Source: Trichopria drosophilae | Taxonomy: Eukaryota > Arthropoda > Insecta > Hymenoptera > Diapriidae | NCBI GenBank assembly: GCA_030407085.1 | Contig: CM059585.1 | Coordinates: 6,317,001-6,381,000 of the forward strand | DNA length: 64,000 nucleotides | Direction: 5' to 3' | Part shown: piece by piece, positions 26,101 to 34,136 of the stretch | How positions within the stretch are numbered: position 1 is the first letter of the stretch | How the letters are laid out: each line of letters opens with the position of its first letter | The notes under the pieces: generated by a model | The model's input: only the letters and a program-made list of their open reading frames with translations | Databases searched by the model: none | Told to the model about the DNA's origin: nothing | Translations under genes and position numbers: made by a program

Positions 26101-29100
26101 CTTGTTTGTGGTATGTTTACGTTTACTAATAAAGCTCACTTGCGACTAATCTCTGCTATTGGAACGAATTTTAATGCATTCATGCGATATATTAGAAACT
26201 CAATCTTCGGCAGCGGCCTCACCTGATTATTTAAAAAATCGTTCAACATTTATAGTATTATAGACAAAATCATCAGTCCTACATAAGTGACACTTTAACT
26301 AATCTAGTAACATTTATCTACGTACAAAAATATGCTGAAATACTATTATTCTTAAAAATAGTGATATTTAGAGCTAAATACTTTTACGGCGGTTAACACT
26401 TTCTACATAGACAAATATTATAATAAATCAACAGATTTGATAAAAATGTAGTCCTTACAAAAGACGTAATTAAGACAATGCGACATTCTATCTTTTGTGT
26501 AATGAAATAAATTTTTGCAGGATTCTGATGCTAACGTTAAATATAAACGAGTAACTTTCGAATACCCGACGAGACCAGGAACTCGGGTTTTAGATGAAAT
26601 GAGTTTAGACGTTTTGTCCGGACAAAATATTGCCCTCATAGGCTCAAGTGGCTGTGGTAAAAGTACAATTATTCAACTTTTAGAACGATTTTACGATCCT
26701 GATGCAGGCACTATTGTGAGTAACAATTTTTTCATACACGTTCATGCTTTCATTTAAAAATTATTTTTTAATGTCTCGAAAAGAAATATACATTCGTTTT
26801 AATATATTAATTAAATCTGAAAAATTGATACAAATATATAAAAACGACAACATAATGATTCTATATTTTCTGATAAATTTTGTACAGTACCAATCGGTCT
26901 CTGTTAATCTTCGGGTAGCTACACATATTTTATTTTTAATTTTATATTCGTCATATACAGGTCAGAAAAATATATATATTTTACATTAACTCAGTTGATA
27001 AATAACATTGTTTACATCAATTGTGATTATTTCGGATTCAACTACCGAAATGAGAAAATGCTTGTTTTGTTAATTTACAAAGCAATCTGATGATCAATAT
27101 AATTAAAAATAAATATTTTAACTAAAAAGTATTATCAATGACATGTTACATAAAAACTAAATATTACTTTTCAGGACCTTAGTAATACAAATATAACCAA
27201 TGTTCCTCAAAGTGCCTTAAGAATGCAGTTAGGGTTAGTGTCTCAAGAACCTGTATTATTTGCTCGAAGCATCGCTGAAAATATCGCATACGGCGATAAT
27301 ACGAGAGAAGTGCCAATGGTTGAAATAATAGAGGCAGCGAGAAAAGCAAATTTACATGATTTTGTAGCTACGTTGCCTTTTGGTTACGATACAAAATTAG
27401 GTGAGAGAGGAACACAGCTTTCCGGTGGTCAGAAACAAAGAGTTGCCATCGCTCGAGCATTAGTTAGAAATCCAAAAATTCTCTTGTTAGACGAAGCAAC
27501 CTCTGCTCTTGATTCAGAGAGTGAAAACGTACGTAAACAAGATTATTTTAAATCAACGATCACGAGATAATTTAATTCTATAGGGTTTTAATCTTATATT
27601 TTCATCGCTCCTTTCCGTATTCTTAACATAAAAAATCTGTTTTGTACTCGCAACTTGATCATGCTGAACAAACAGGGAATTTGTGATCTTGTTTTTTTAT
27701 ACTTTTTCTACCATTTTTAACGCGGAGGTTGCACTCTTATCTACACATCTCCAAGATATTTGCAATTTTTGTTAAAATTATCATGTGTCATGATGGTAGT
27801 TGATGTAAATATAGCGATATTTTGTTAATTACTTTCGATTTAAAAAAAAACAAATAAAGGGCTAACTTTTTAGTGATTCCTTGTCCCATCTCCATCTTTG
27901 TTGAGCATTAAGCTTATTTCCATCTATCATATTTGTTACTTAGAACAATATAATAAACTTTAAATATGTAATATATTACAATTTAATATGGGATAGAAAT
28001 TTATTCCGGCATAATTCGAGGTAATCCGGATTTCATAACTCCACGTCTATTTTTTAATCCGCTTTAATCCATTATACTCAAAATTATAATCAGGATACAT
28101 TACGTTTATCCCACCCGACTCAATTCGAAAAAGTATCATCTGATTGATTCCCCCAATTTCAATCCTAACAAATTCCTGCACAATCCGTAAGAAATGTACA
28201 ATCCCATTCATTTCGCCTATTCAATCCAAATGAATATTACGCCAGTTCGACGTAAAATTGCAATCTGTTTTATTTCGAGATCTTAACTTGAACGGCCTCC
28301 TACTCAAAAATGGGCAATTCGTTTCAATCCATGAAGCCAATCCGACCGAGTCCAACGTCAATGAAATTTGATGTACCGCAGTCCATCCCTGTAGAAAAGT
28401 TGAATTGAAGAGGACAAACAAATTTCCCTTCCTTCCTTCCAGCACAATGCGGAATCTGTCACCGATCTTATCAGTGCCATTCCTAACGAATATAAAAATT
28501 ACATCCTCTTGAATCCAACGTAATCCAAGACCTACCTAAACAATTACTCAATCCGACTGAATCCAGTCGATTCCCATCTATCGGAATCCGATGTAATCCC
28601 TGTAATACGGTAGTAATTTCGATACTTTTGAATCGGATTTGAAAATGATTTCCGGAATATTATGGTATTCGTTCGGATTGAAATTACGTAATTATGCAGA
28701 TTACAATTTTATGTCGGAGTGACGTTGGATTCGTTTGGATTGAGGCTGGTTTCGTCCGGATTGAAATCGTAGAATAAAATAAATTCGGAATGATATAGAA
28801 ATGGATTTAATTATTCATGGAAATGGCAGAGGATTGACCAAATTGGAAACTTAACATGAATTGCACATCTTTTTTGGATTGAGTAGAGTTTCGTTTTAAT
28901 TAAAATCATGAAATGAAACAAATTGGACACATTTTAACAGAAGTTTGGATAGAACGGATTGGAACAGATAGAAAAATGGACATGGAGTGATTCAGATTAT
29001 ATCGGTTACAAATTCCGAATTACCTTGAATAACCTTTTTTTTATATTATACTGGCGTCGTCTAACTTGGTTTACTACTGTGTCTTATTTTCATTATTATG

Positions 29101-29339
29101 TTATAATTAATCTAATTTCGAAAATTGGATCGCAGGTTGTGCAAGATGCATTGGACAGCGTTAAAGAAGGCCGAACGTGCATAACTATTGCTCATCGCCT
29201 CTCAACAATCAAGAACGCAGATAAAATATGTGTCGTTCGCAATGGGACAATCGCCGAATACGGTAATCATGACGAACTCGTTTCACGAAGAGGCCTGTAC
29301 TTTAAGTTACTATGTTCGCAGAATCCACTTCAAGCTTAA
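8000..29339 (+). CDS. Mdr49: P-glycoprotein-type multidrug resistance ABC transporter (ABCB full transporter), 18 coding exons
   Basis: This is an ATP-driven plasma-membrane efflux pump of the MDR/P-glycoprotein family; such pumps export hydrophobic xenobiotics. Join 8000-8136, 9276-9342, 14037-14401, 14498-14990, 15110-15334, 15461-15586, 17087-17290, 17390-17560, 18519-18680, 18788-18886, 19059-19226, 19299-19403, 19604-19969, 24310-24551, 24737-24896, 26521-26715, 27175-27528 and 29136-29339. All junctions are GT..AG with matching phase and no internal stop, giving 1280 residues, the usual family length. NBD1 has Walker [10 protein letters not shown] (448-456), Q-loop Gln496, signature ISGGQ (552-556), Walker B Glu577 and His608. 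NBD2 has Walker A 1071-1079, Q-loop Gln1119, LSGGQ (1177-1181), Glu1202 and His1233. Both sites look catalytically complete. The family call is firm. The symbol is a best guess among insect Mdr paralogues, and the N-terminal 46 residues rest on splice logic. Confidence 0.93.
9038..9097 (+). other. Possible alternative exon in MDR intron 1
   Basis: A 60-base open stretch with acceptor atttcag and donor AAAA|gtaggt. It encodes 20 residues, with [11 protein letters not shown]. It is phase 0 at both ends, so it joins in frame to the alternative acceptor at 9286 but not to exon 1 as drawn. It could be a variant 5' exon or chance. Confidence 0.3.
9276..9342 (+). CDS. Mdr49: MDR coding exon 2
   Basis: Completes codon 46 and encodes residues to 68, ending IPYFYL just before the first membrane domain. 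Acceptor tttcag at 9271-9275, donor TTG|gtaaga. The junction to exon 3 gives [16 protein letters not shown], the expected run-in to TM1 in this family. A second acceptor 10 bases downstream (AAAG|GAT at 9286) would change phase. Confidence 0.8.
10043..12361. mobile_element. 2.3 kb CACTG-ended inverted-repeat element in MDR intron 2
   Basis: Left end CACTGAAAAAAAATTAGTGG, right end CCACTACATTTTATTCAGTG, flanked by TA (10041-10042 and 12362-12363). Imperfect arms of about 280 bases (left) and 420 bases (right) face each other; both contain the CACCGTA/TACGGT stretch. No transposase frame remains. The interior from about 10740 to 11760 is a second element also found inverted at 34.1-35.5 kb. A TA duplication with CACTG ends suggests the Tc1/mariner group. 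Confidence 0.7.
10740..11765 (+). mobile_element. Nested element with GGCGG module and 27-28 base minisatellite, copy 1
   Basis: Two modules. At 10850-11280, repeated GATTACGAAT and AAAATGGCGG blocks. At about 11440-11730, a tandem array of 27-28 base units of the type TTGCCTTTGTTGGTTGGAT. The same order occurs on the opposite strand at 34137-35462. Long open frames in the array are translations of the repeat, not genes. Confidence 0.75.
12364..14036 (+). other. Remainder of MDR intron 2
   Basis: AT-rich, no recognised element. A GATGAT-rich patch lies at 13855-13920. Ends with the acceptor of exon 3. Confidence 0.5.
14037..14401 (+). CDS. Mdr49: MDR coding exon 3: TM1-TM2
   Basis: Residues 69-190. 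Holds TM1, the first extracellular loop with an N-glycosylation sequon (NNT within NNNTR), TM2 and the intracellular coupling stretch HQDIGWYD. Acceptor attacag; donor GA|gtgagt in phase 2. Confidence 0.92.
14498..14990 (+). CDS. Mdr49: MDR coding exon 4: TM3-TM5 of TMD1
   Basis: Residues 190-354. Starts [11 protein letters not shown], the conserved start of TM3 in MDR proteins, and includes [16 protein letters not shown], the second intracellular coupling region. Acceptor ttgtag, donor ACA|gtaagt. Confidence 0.94.
15110..15334 (+). CDS. Mdr49: MDR coding exon 5: TM6 and start of NBD1
   Basis: Residues 355-429, from [13 protein letters not shown] in TM6 to [10 protein letters not shown], the A-loop tyrosine region of NBD1. 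The acceptor is at 15107-15109 (aag), not the nearer cag at 15118-15120; only the former keeps frame with exon 4 and restores the TM6 consensus. Confidence 0.92.
15461..15586 (+). CDS. Mdr49: MDR coding exon 6: NBD1 Walker A
   Basis: Residues 430-471, exactly 42 codons, containing GSSGCGKST. Acceptor ttatag, donor CAG|gtaagc. It is followed by a 1.5 kb intron carrying a CACTG-ended MITE. Confidence 0.95.
15723..16350. mobile_element. CACTG-ended MITE in MDR intron 6
   Basis: CACTGTTAGAAATGTTCAG at the left and ATTTCTAACAGTG at the right, with TA on both sides. Inner arms repeat CTGTAACAGAAATTTC and complements. The central 15880-16210 is unrelated filler with no gene. Confidence 0.75.
17087..17290 (+). 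CDS. Mdr49: MDR coding exon 7: NBD1 Q-loop
   Basis: Residues 472-539. Opens [11 protein letters not shown] and includes VGQEPVLF with the Q-loop glutamine. The donor lies in a TACGTACGTAC run; the cut after 17290 keeps phase 0. Confidence 0.93.
17390..17560 (+). CDS. Mdr49: MDR coding exon 8: NBD1 signature and Walker B
   Basis: Residues 540-596. Signature ISGGQKQR has Ile where Leu is usual; then [12 protein letters not shown] (Walker B and D-loop). Donor AAG|gtaaag, only 23 bases before a transposable element that fills most of intron 8. Confidence 0.94.
17584..18447 (+). mobile_element. Satellite-bearing inverted-repeat element, copy 1 (fills MDR intron 8)
   Basis: Starts CAATCGAGATTGGATAGGAT and ends with the imperfect complement CTATCCAAATTCAATTTATTG. 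Inside, about five tandem units of 91-92 bases each begin GTTTTGAATCCGTAATGTTG. Copy 2 lies at 36556-37823 in the same orientation with more units. The element starts 23 bases after the donor and ends about 70 bases before the acceptor of this intron. Confidence 0.8.
18519..18680 (+). CDS. Mdr49: MDR coding exon 9: NBD1 H-loop
   Basis: Residues 597-650, with [10 protein letters not shown] (switch histidine 608) and [12 protein letters not shown] closing NBD1. Acceptor actcag, donor CAG|gtactt. Confidence 0.94.
18788..18886 (+). CDS. Mdr49: MDR coding exon 10: linker
   Basis: Residues 651-683, an acidic low-complexity linker ([15 protein letters not shown]) between the two halves. In this family the linker is the usual phosphorylation region. 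Confidence 0.88.
19059..19226 (+). CDS. Mdr49: MDR coding exon 11: TM7
   Basis: Residues 684-739. The end of the linker is followed by KLNKPEWRF and TM7 with [12 protein letters not shown], typical of the second TMD. Donor GGG|gtaagt. Confidence 0.93.
19299..19403 (+). CDS. Mdr49: MDR coding exon 12: extracellular loop and TM8
   Basis: Residues 740-774: a short charged loop and TM8 ([12 protein letters not shown]). Acceptor gtgcag, donor CAG|gttaga, 35 codons. Confidence 0.9.
19604..19969 (+). CDS. Mdr49: MDR coding exon 13: TM8-TM10
   Basis: Residues 775-896, including GERLTRRLR and the coupling-helix stretch [17 protein letters not shown], near-universal in MDR second halves. Donor AAG|gttagt opens the longest downstream intron (4.3 kb), which is loaded with repeats. 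Confidence 0.95.
20020..20215. mobile_element. Short inverted-repeat element in MDR intron 13
   Basis: AACAGGCTTGCAGAATGAGAAA faces its imperfect complement near 20170-20200 (CCATTCTGCAAGTCTGTCCC). About 190 bases, non-coding. Confidence 0.5.
20216..21640 (+). other. MDR intron 13, unassigned
   Basis: AT-rich; small frames such as 20679-20870 have no recognisable content. Confidence 0.45.
21646..22598. mobile_element. Foldback element with ~300 base arms in MDR intron 13
   Basis: The left arm (about 21664-21970), from ATCAGAGTGATTTCCGACC, is repeated inverted at about 22286-22588, ending TCGAAAATCACTCTGAT. Both outer ends carry long T or A runs. The 300-base loop carries two AAAATGGCGGCC blocks preceded by GCTGATGACGAATCC-type sequence. 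No transposase. Confidence 0.85.
22600..23098 (+). other. MDR intron 13, between elements
   Basis: AT-rich intron sequence; no feature seen. Confidence 0.4.
23099..23372. mobile_element. CAGTA MITE, Tigger/mariner-like, copy 1
   Basis: Ends CAGTACTCCTTCCCTTATTC and AAGGGAAGGACTACTG, with TA on both sides. Nearly identical to 31485-31753. Inside are further TTATTCTAAT and ATTAGAATAAGG arms and a short GCGCATGCGC stretch. Frames read through it are shadows. Confidence 0.8.
23380..23885. mobile_element. GTGCGTAAA and GGGAGCAAAAT foldback element, copy 2
   Basis: The first half has facing AGTGCGTAAAATACGATTTT and AAAATCGTATTTTACGCACT around a CTCTCTCT core, and repeated TTTACGCACT. The second half repeats the AGCAAAATA / TATTTTGCTCCC motifs seen at 5.65-5.97 kb. 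Confidence 0.6.
24310..24551 (+). CDS. Mdr49: MDR coding exon 14: TM10-TM11
   Basis: Residues 897-976 plus two bases. [17 protein letters not shown] is the conserved coupling segment of TMD2. Acceptor atttcag; donor AA|gtaata, weak but the only one that joins in frame to VAQALIMG. Confidence 0.92.
24737..24896 (+). CDS. Mdr49: MDR coding exon 15: TM12
   Basis: Residues 977-1030: TM12 ([17 protein letters not shown]) and the run into NBD2. Acceptor tttcag, donor TGG|gtgagt. Confidence 0.93.
24955..26520 (+). other. MDR intron 15
   Basis: No repeat family or coding trace recognised; base composition is a little less AT-skewed at 25.1-26.2 kb than in other introns. Confidence 0.4.
26521..26715 (+). 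CDS. Mdr49: MDR coding exon 16: NBD2 Walker A
   Basis: Residues 1031-1095, with A-loop tyrosine 1045 (FEYPTRPG) and GSSGCGKST (1071-1079). Acceptor ttgcag, donor ATT|gtgagt. Confidence 0.95.
27175..27528 (+). CDS. Mdr49: MDR coding exon 17: NBD2 Q-loop to Walker B
   Basis: Residues 1096-1213: VSQEPVLF (Q-loop), LSGGQKQR (signature), [12 protein letters not shown] (Walker B and D-loop). Donor AAC|gtacgt. Confidence 0.96.
27990..28975. mobile_element. Strand-switching AATCC/GGATT element in the last MDR intron
   Basis: From 27990 to about 28600 the + strand is studded with AATCC (AATCCG, GAATCCA); from there to about 28975 it is studded with GGATT. The two halves are diverged inverted arms. 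The GGATTGAAAT/GAATCCGTAAT vocabulary resembles the element in intron 8. Confidence 0.55.
29136..29339 (+). CDS. Mdr49: MDR coding exon 18: H-loop and C-terminus
   Basis: Residues 1214-1280 and [11 protein letters not shown] and [10 protein letters not shown] carry the switch histidine 1233; ends [10 protein letters not shown], a normal family terminus. Acceptor atcgcag. Confidence 0.95.
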   Translation, partial: VVQDALDSVKEGRTCITIAHRLSTIKNADKICVVRNGTIAEYGNHDELVSRRGLYFKLLCSQNPLQA

Positions 29340-30608
29340 TTTCAATCGTGATTTACGAAATAACAAATTTATTGATTCGAGATGAGATTATCAATCGTAC
29401 TTTGAAAAATATACAGTTTTTGTAGGACGTGTGATGATCAGATCAATATGTATCGTTTTAGTCTAACGTCCTATCACTATCTGTATCTGTAGAATGTATG
29501 TAAGTTCTCTACAATGAACAGTAATATCAAATTAAGTACAAAAAAGGATGTAAATTAGACTGAAAAACGACCGTAAACGAAAAATCAACGACAAAAAATA
29601 CGAAATAACTAGGTACGTCCATGCCAAATTAAGTCATACTGGCTCTTTACTGATTCTTTTTACAACTAAACCGTGGTTGATATCATGAATATATACTTAT
29701 TAGTGTAACATGTACTTATTGTTAATAGTCAGTAAAAGAAATCGAATATTCGGACAGGGGTGGTAAAATTGCAGTACCAAATCATATGCAAAAGTGTGCG
29801 TCTACTCATTAGAAACTGCATTGTAACTACTAGTCGTTTATCATTACCTGTATAAAGTTAGCCGATTAAATCCAGTGACAATAATTGGCAATTATTAGAT
29901 TCTATTTTTGTCTGATACTTTCGATTACCAGATAAAAATACGTAAGTAACATCAGTATCAAATTCTGAGTCTTCTATACTTCTTACGTTATTAGTACGTC
30001 ATTTTTCTGTGTACAGTTACAGAATTAGTCAAGAAGTTTTCTGAACACGGGTTGTCTTTCGATATTAACTGCTCTAGTATTTGTTTTTCGCGCGATACCA
30101 ATGTATTATGTACAATACTATTTAAATTTTTCTATCGATAGGATTAGGACATTATGATGTAATTGTGAATCGCGATTTAAAATATTAAAACAATTGTTTT
30201 ATATAATATTTTGGATAAGCAATTCAGCACTTTTTATTTGATGAAAATGTAAATAAAAGTAACATCCAGTCGAATTGCTAAATTTACCAAAATTATGTTT
30301 AAGAGAAAATTGTCTACAAAATGAATGAAAAAACATCTGCGTGAAGTTTGTTTGCTTTGTTGTGATAAAGTGTGAATACATCGAATTATTCCGTTTCTAA
30401 ACAGTTTTTACTCACTAGTGTACGTTACATAACCAAACTGTGATTTGTGCAACATTGCGGTCCGTGCAACAGTGTTTTACGGTTTTTTATTTTAATACAA
30501 ATATTGTAATAAAATAATTCGAAAAGATACACAATGTGTTATAATAATAATGTCCTTATTCACCTGACCTATAAGCTACAGTAACAGACTTCTAGGACTA
30601 TCCTGACC
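29340..30608 (+). other. MDR 3' UTR and downstream flank
   Basis: AT-rich, no credible ORF. Candidate poly(A) signals on the + strand are ATTAAA at about 29867 and AATAAA at about 30252 and 30508; which one is used cannot be told. No repeat family recognised until the MITE at 30611. Confidence 0.4.
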
Positions 30609-30610
30609 TA

Positions 30611-30877
30611 CAGTGGCCCTCCCCTTATTTTAACTCCAATTATTTTAACTGCGTCCTTTATTTTAACTTTTTTTCGTCCGTTATGTTAACTTCTTCCCCT
30701 CGTGATATCCCCCACCATTCGCCATTTGAAAGTGTTCCAAAGAACGCAACTATATCTCCTCTCTCTGTTTTTATTCTCTCATACTGCCAGTGGTGAGGAT
30801 GAGGGGACGCGGTAAAATAAGGGAAGAAGCCGCCATCTTCCTTGACTCGAAAAGTTAAAATAAGGGGAGGGCCACTG
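30611..30877. mobile_element. CAGTGG MITE
   Basis: Ends CAGTGGCCCTCCCCTTATTT and AATAAGGGGAGGGCCACTG with TA duplications at 30609 and 30878. Same architecture as the CAGTA MITEs (a CCGCCATCTT block near the right end) but a distinct subfamily. Confidence 0.8.
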
Positions 30878-30904
30878 TACTATTTTTGTATGTGGACGTA
30901 GGTA

Positions 30905-31470
30905 GAAATGGCGGAATTAAATCCGGCCAGTACCAAGCCAGTACTGGCAGACAGTACGGACTAACGGAAACGAGTCAGTACTGGCAATAAAGTACTGTTA
31001 TTCAGTACTGTTTCCAATAATAAATCAGTACTGTCACTAATACCGCGAAAGCACTGACCCAGTACAGGTAGCCAGTACTGAATTCGCCAATAACGATTAC
31101 AGATTGATGGAGCAAATTAATACTGATAAAATACTGGCTGCCAATACTGACGCTAGTAAGACGTAACGTCCGAGAGCTGGAGTACGTCAGCACTAACTCA
31201 ATACAGGTAGTCAGTACTATATTAAAAAAGTACTGACTGACGGAGTAAATCACTTCCATAACTGACTACCAGTAGTGGCATCGGCAAGAAATAATAGCTG
31301 ACTGTCGGAATACGACAATACTGTTTCAATACCAGTACTTTCAGTGTTGAATTATTACTAATTGCCGAAATAAGTCAGTACTGATACAGTCGAGTTTCTA
31401 GTTCTATATTATTGTATTAAATAATGGCCCCTAGTAAAAATATCGAAGATGCGCTAGAATTCTCCGCAAA
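30905..31470. repeat. CAGTACTG-rich degenerate array
   Basis: More than a dozen copies of CAGTACTG or near variants (CAGTACTGG, CAATACTG, AAGTACTG) at irregular spacing between two MITEs. The core is palindromic. Origin unknown. Confidence 0.65.
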
Positions 31471-31484
31471 ATACTGACACGGTA

Positions 31485-31753
31485 CAGTACTCCTTCCCTT
31501 ATTCTAAGGTCTTCCCTTATTCTAATTTTTTTTCTTCTCCTATTCTAATATTTCCCCTCACACGTTCTCCCCACTTACGTGTGTTGACGTATGGATTTTC
31601 TAAATACAAATAACGGCGCATGCGCAACAAAAGGAAAAGAGGCAAAAGTGAGACTACAAATCTAAGTAGTGGGGGAGAGGGGAAAATTAGAATAAGGGAA
31701 GAAGGCCGCCATCTTGCCTGACTGGACAAATTAGAATAAGGGAAGGACTACTG
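31485..31753. mobile_element. CAGTA MITE, copy 2
   Basis: Same ends and nearly the same sequence as 23099-23372, same orientation, TA on both sides. High similarity points to recent movement or recent common origin. Confidence 0.8.
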
Positions 31754-31829
31754 TACTAATTATTGTCAGTATACTTACATGCAACATTACATCACTGATG
31801 GAATGGCCGTGTCAACCTCTATTTAGTTA

Positions 31830-31994
31830 GTGTGTTTGTGGACGCTGATTACAAATTCGATATTAGTTTTATCAACGTTCAAAATAGTGGATCTAATACG
31901 GTGGACAAAAGTGTTAAAAATATCTCTATATGAATAAAATATGTTACTTGACGGTTATCGGGGTCGATGATTACAAATACGACATTGATTTGTA
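31830..31994. repeat. GATTACAAAT module flanking the transposase relic
   Basis: GACGCTGATTACAAATTCGA, CAAAATAGTGGATC and a second GTCGATGATTACAAATACGA resemble the modules at 10.9-11.2 and 35.0-35.3 kb. The transposase homology stops exactly at the second one. Confidence 0.5.
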
Positions 31995-32425
31995 ATGAAG
32001 CAGAAGTCTTTTGAAACCTCTCCAAAATCTGATCCCACATTATAACCATAATTCCCGTTTCTAACTTGTCCATGGTCAGCAAAAGTCCATTAGCTTGTTA
32101 TCTACTTTCAGCCTTAACATCATTATCATTTGCAATATCTTTCAAAGTATTCATGATAACAGAATAACCTTTGTAAAGTGCTGAAGTTGCATCTGCTCGA
32201 GCTGACCATCTAGTATCAGACATTCTTTTAGGCACTGGAAATTTAGGCGTCTGTTTTGTCAATGCACTTTGGAGGAGTTTCCAACGATTTGTGGAAGCAG
32301 AAAAAAAAGTATATAAATTTTCAACAAAAGTAAGAAATCGGGCAGCTTCGGAACAACATTCTGCTCCGCATTTCCCAACCAAGTTTAGAGAATGTGCACA
32401 ACATGGAATATACTCCGCAGGAAAT
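31995..32425 (-). pseudogene. hAT / ZMYM1-like transposase relic
   Basis: The - strand reads EYIPCCAHSLNLVGKC, then ENLYTFFSASTNRWKLL and MSDTRWSARADATSAL, the hallmark block of DUF4371/hAT-type (zinc finger MYM-type 1-like) transposase proteins. One in-frame TAA (32100-32098) interrupts it, and the frame continues in homology after the stop with MDKLETGIM and MWDQILERFQKTSASLQ. Homology ends abruptly near 31995, where a GATTACAAAT repeat module begins, and near 32425 upstream. About 140 residues of the several hundred remain. It cannot be active. Confidence 0.75.
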
Positions 32426-32429
32426 AATT

Positions 32430-33357
32430 AAAAATTCAAAGATATGAGGCGTACGTGCAATGACAGATACCCTAACCATATAACTAGCATAACTTTTTCA
32501 CATTTTTTAAAAGTACTACCTAGCAGCAGAATGCTCCCAAAATTATTCACCCGGTAGTGAATGTAATAAGAAATATTTTTATTTAAAAAATTATCCGAAA
32601 TGTTGCTGGTAATTCTTAAAGATCAACGCAAAGTTTTCGACGAGGGCCCTTAATTTTGATGTTTTAGAATCGAAACGTCGAAAATTCTAAGACATTATTG
32701 TCGTCTTCAACGAACATTTTTTTGTGAAGCCCAGCATAACAAGCAGTGCTAAATAATAACTTGTTCCGCTTGTGTAGTACGCATTGTTGAGGAAATTCTT
32801 TTTTTGGCAACGCTGCATTATGCGAGAGATGCTAGATGACGGTATACGTTTTGTGGCGAATTAAGAAATGTAAACAAATAAAGGAATACACGATCACATA
32901 CAATGCATGCATATATTATAAGACTATGATTGATTTAGAAAAGCACTGGAATAACTCATATTGGTTTAACCCATTAACGTCAAGAAGGACACTTTTTTCA
33001 TTTAAATTTTAATCAAAAATTTCATATGAAAATCCAAGTTCAAATAAATTGAAAGGTACATGTCTTACTATTTTCGAGGTCGCTCTTTTCAGTGCTATTA
33101 TCAAAATTGAGCTATCTTAATTAGAAAATTCAATATGGCGATTTAACTTTAAATTAATGCGAAAAATCGAGTGTTCTTTTTTATAAAATATTTTTTTCTC
33201 ATCGAATAAATATTTTTCGTCAGAAAATTTTTTCATTAAACGTGGACCCAATAGTTATAGTATTAAGATAAATTTTTTTAATATTTAAAAACTAACATGG
33301 TGATCACAAAATGGCGACACCAATGACAAATTTCTAATTAAAACTTAAGAATAGTGT
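32430..33357. other. Intergenic, AT-rich
   Basis: Contains CAATATGGCG and AAAATGGCGACACC patches at 33130-33320 like the GGCGG module; otherwise nothing recognised. Confidence 0.4.
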
Positions 33358-33760
33358 TGTTTGAAAACTATAGACTTCAGAACAAATTTTCTAAGAATAA
33401 ATACGTTTTAGAATGAGTCAAAAAATCCTCTCAAATTTTTTCAGAATGTATTGTTACAATTTTTTATTTTTCAAAAATTCAAAAAATCGAAATTTTTAAA
33501 AATGTTGTCCAAAAAATCTGAAAAAATTTGAGAGTATTCTTTGACCAATTTGAAGCCATTTCTGTTCCAAAGAAATTTTTTCTAAAGTCTACAGTTTTCA
33601 AGAAAAAAAAATTACTAGTCTTGAAATCTAGAAAAGTTTAATAATTTTTTTTTCTTGAAAACTGTAGACTTTAGAAAAAATTACTAGTCTTGAAATCTAG
33701 AAAAGTTTAATAATTTTTTTTTCTTGAAAACTGTAGACTCTAGAAAAAATTTCCTTAGAA
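33358..33760. repeat. Inverted repeat followed by a ~70 base tandem duplication
   Basis: 33358-33445 faces its diverged complement at 33519-33602 (TTGAAAACT.TAGACTT versus AAGTCTACAGTTTTCAA). Next, ATTACTAGTCTTGAAATCTA... through TTTTCTTGAAAACTGTAGAC occurs twice in tandem (about 33610-33745). Confidence 0.65.
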
Positions 33761-34136
33761 CAAAAATGTCTTCGAATTGGGGAACAGGAAACAGGAAACA
33801 GGCATATATAATTCTACTGTTAATTACGAGTTTAATAAAATAATGTGGAATATGAGTAAAATGAAATGATAAACTAAATAGAACCTGTGATTACTGTGTT
33901 ATTGTTATTACGAGTCGCAAAAGCTCCGAGATTGAGAATATATTGCGCGCATTTGAAATTCAAAAACAACGAGCATCGTCAAATAAAAGTGCAACTGGTG
34001 TACCTAACGTAAAATTCAAGACAAATTTCCAGAAATATGTACAATATTTTACATTGTTTATTACATTTTAATGTCTTTTAATATTTATAATTTTTTTATT
34101 TTTCAATATTATAAAATCCAAAAATTTCAAAAATTG

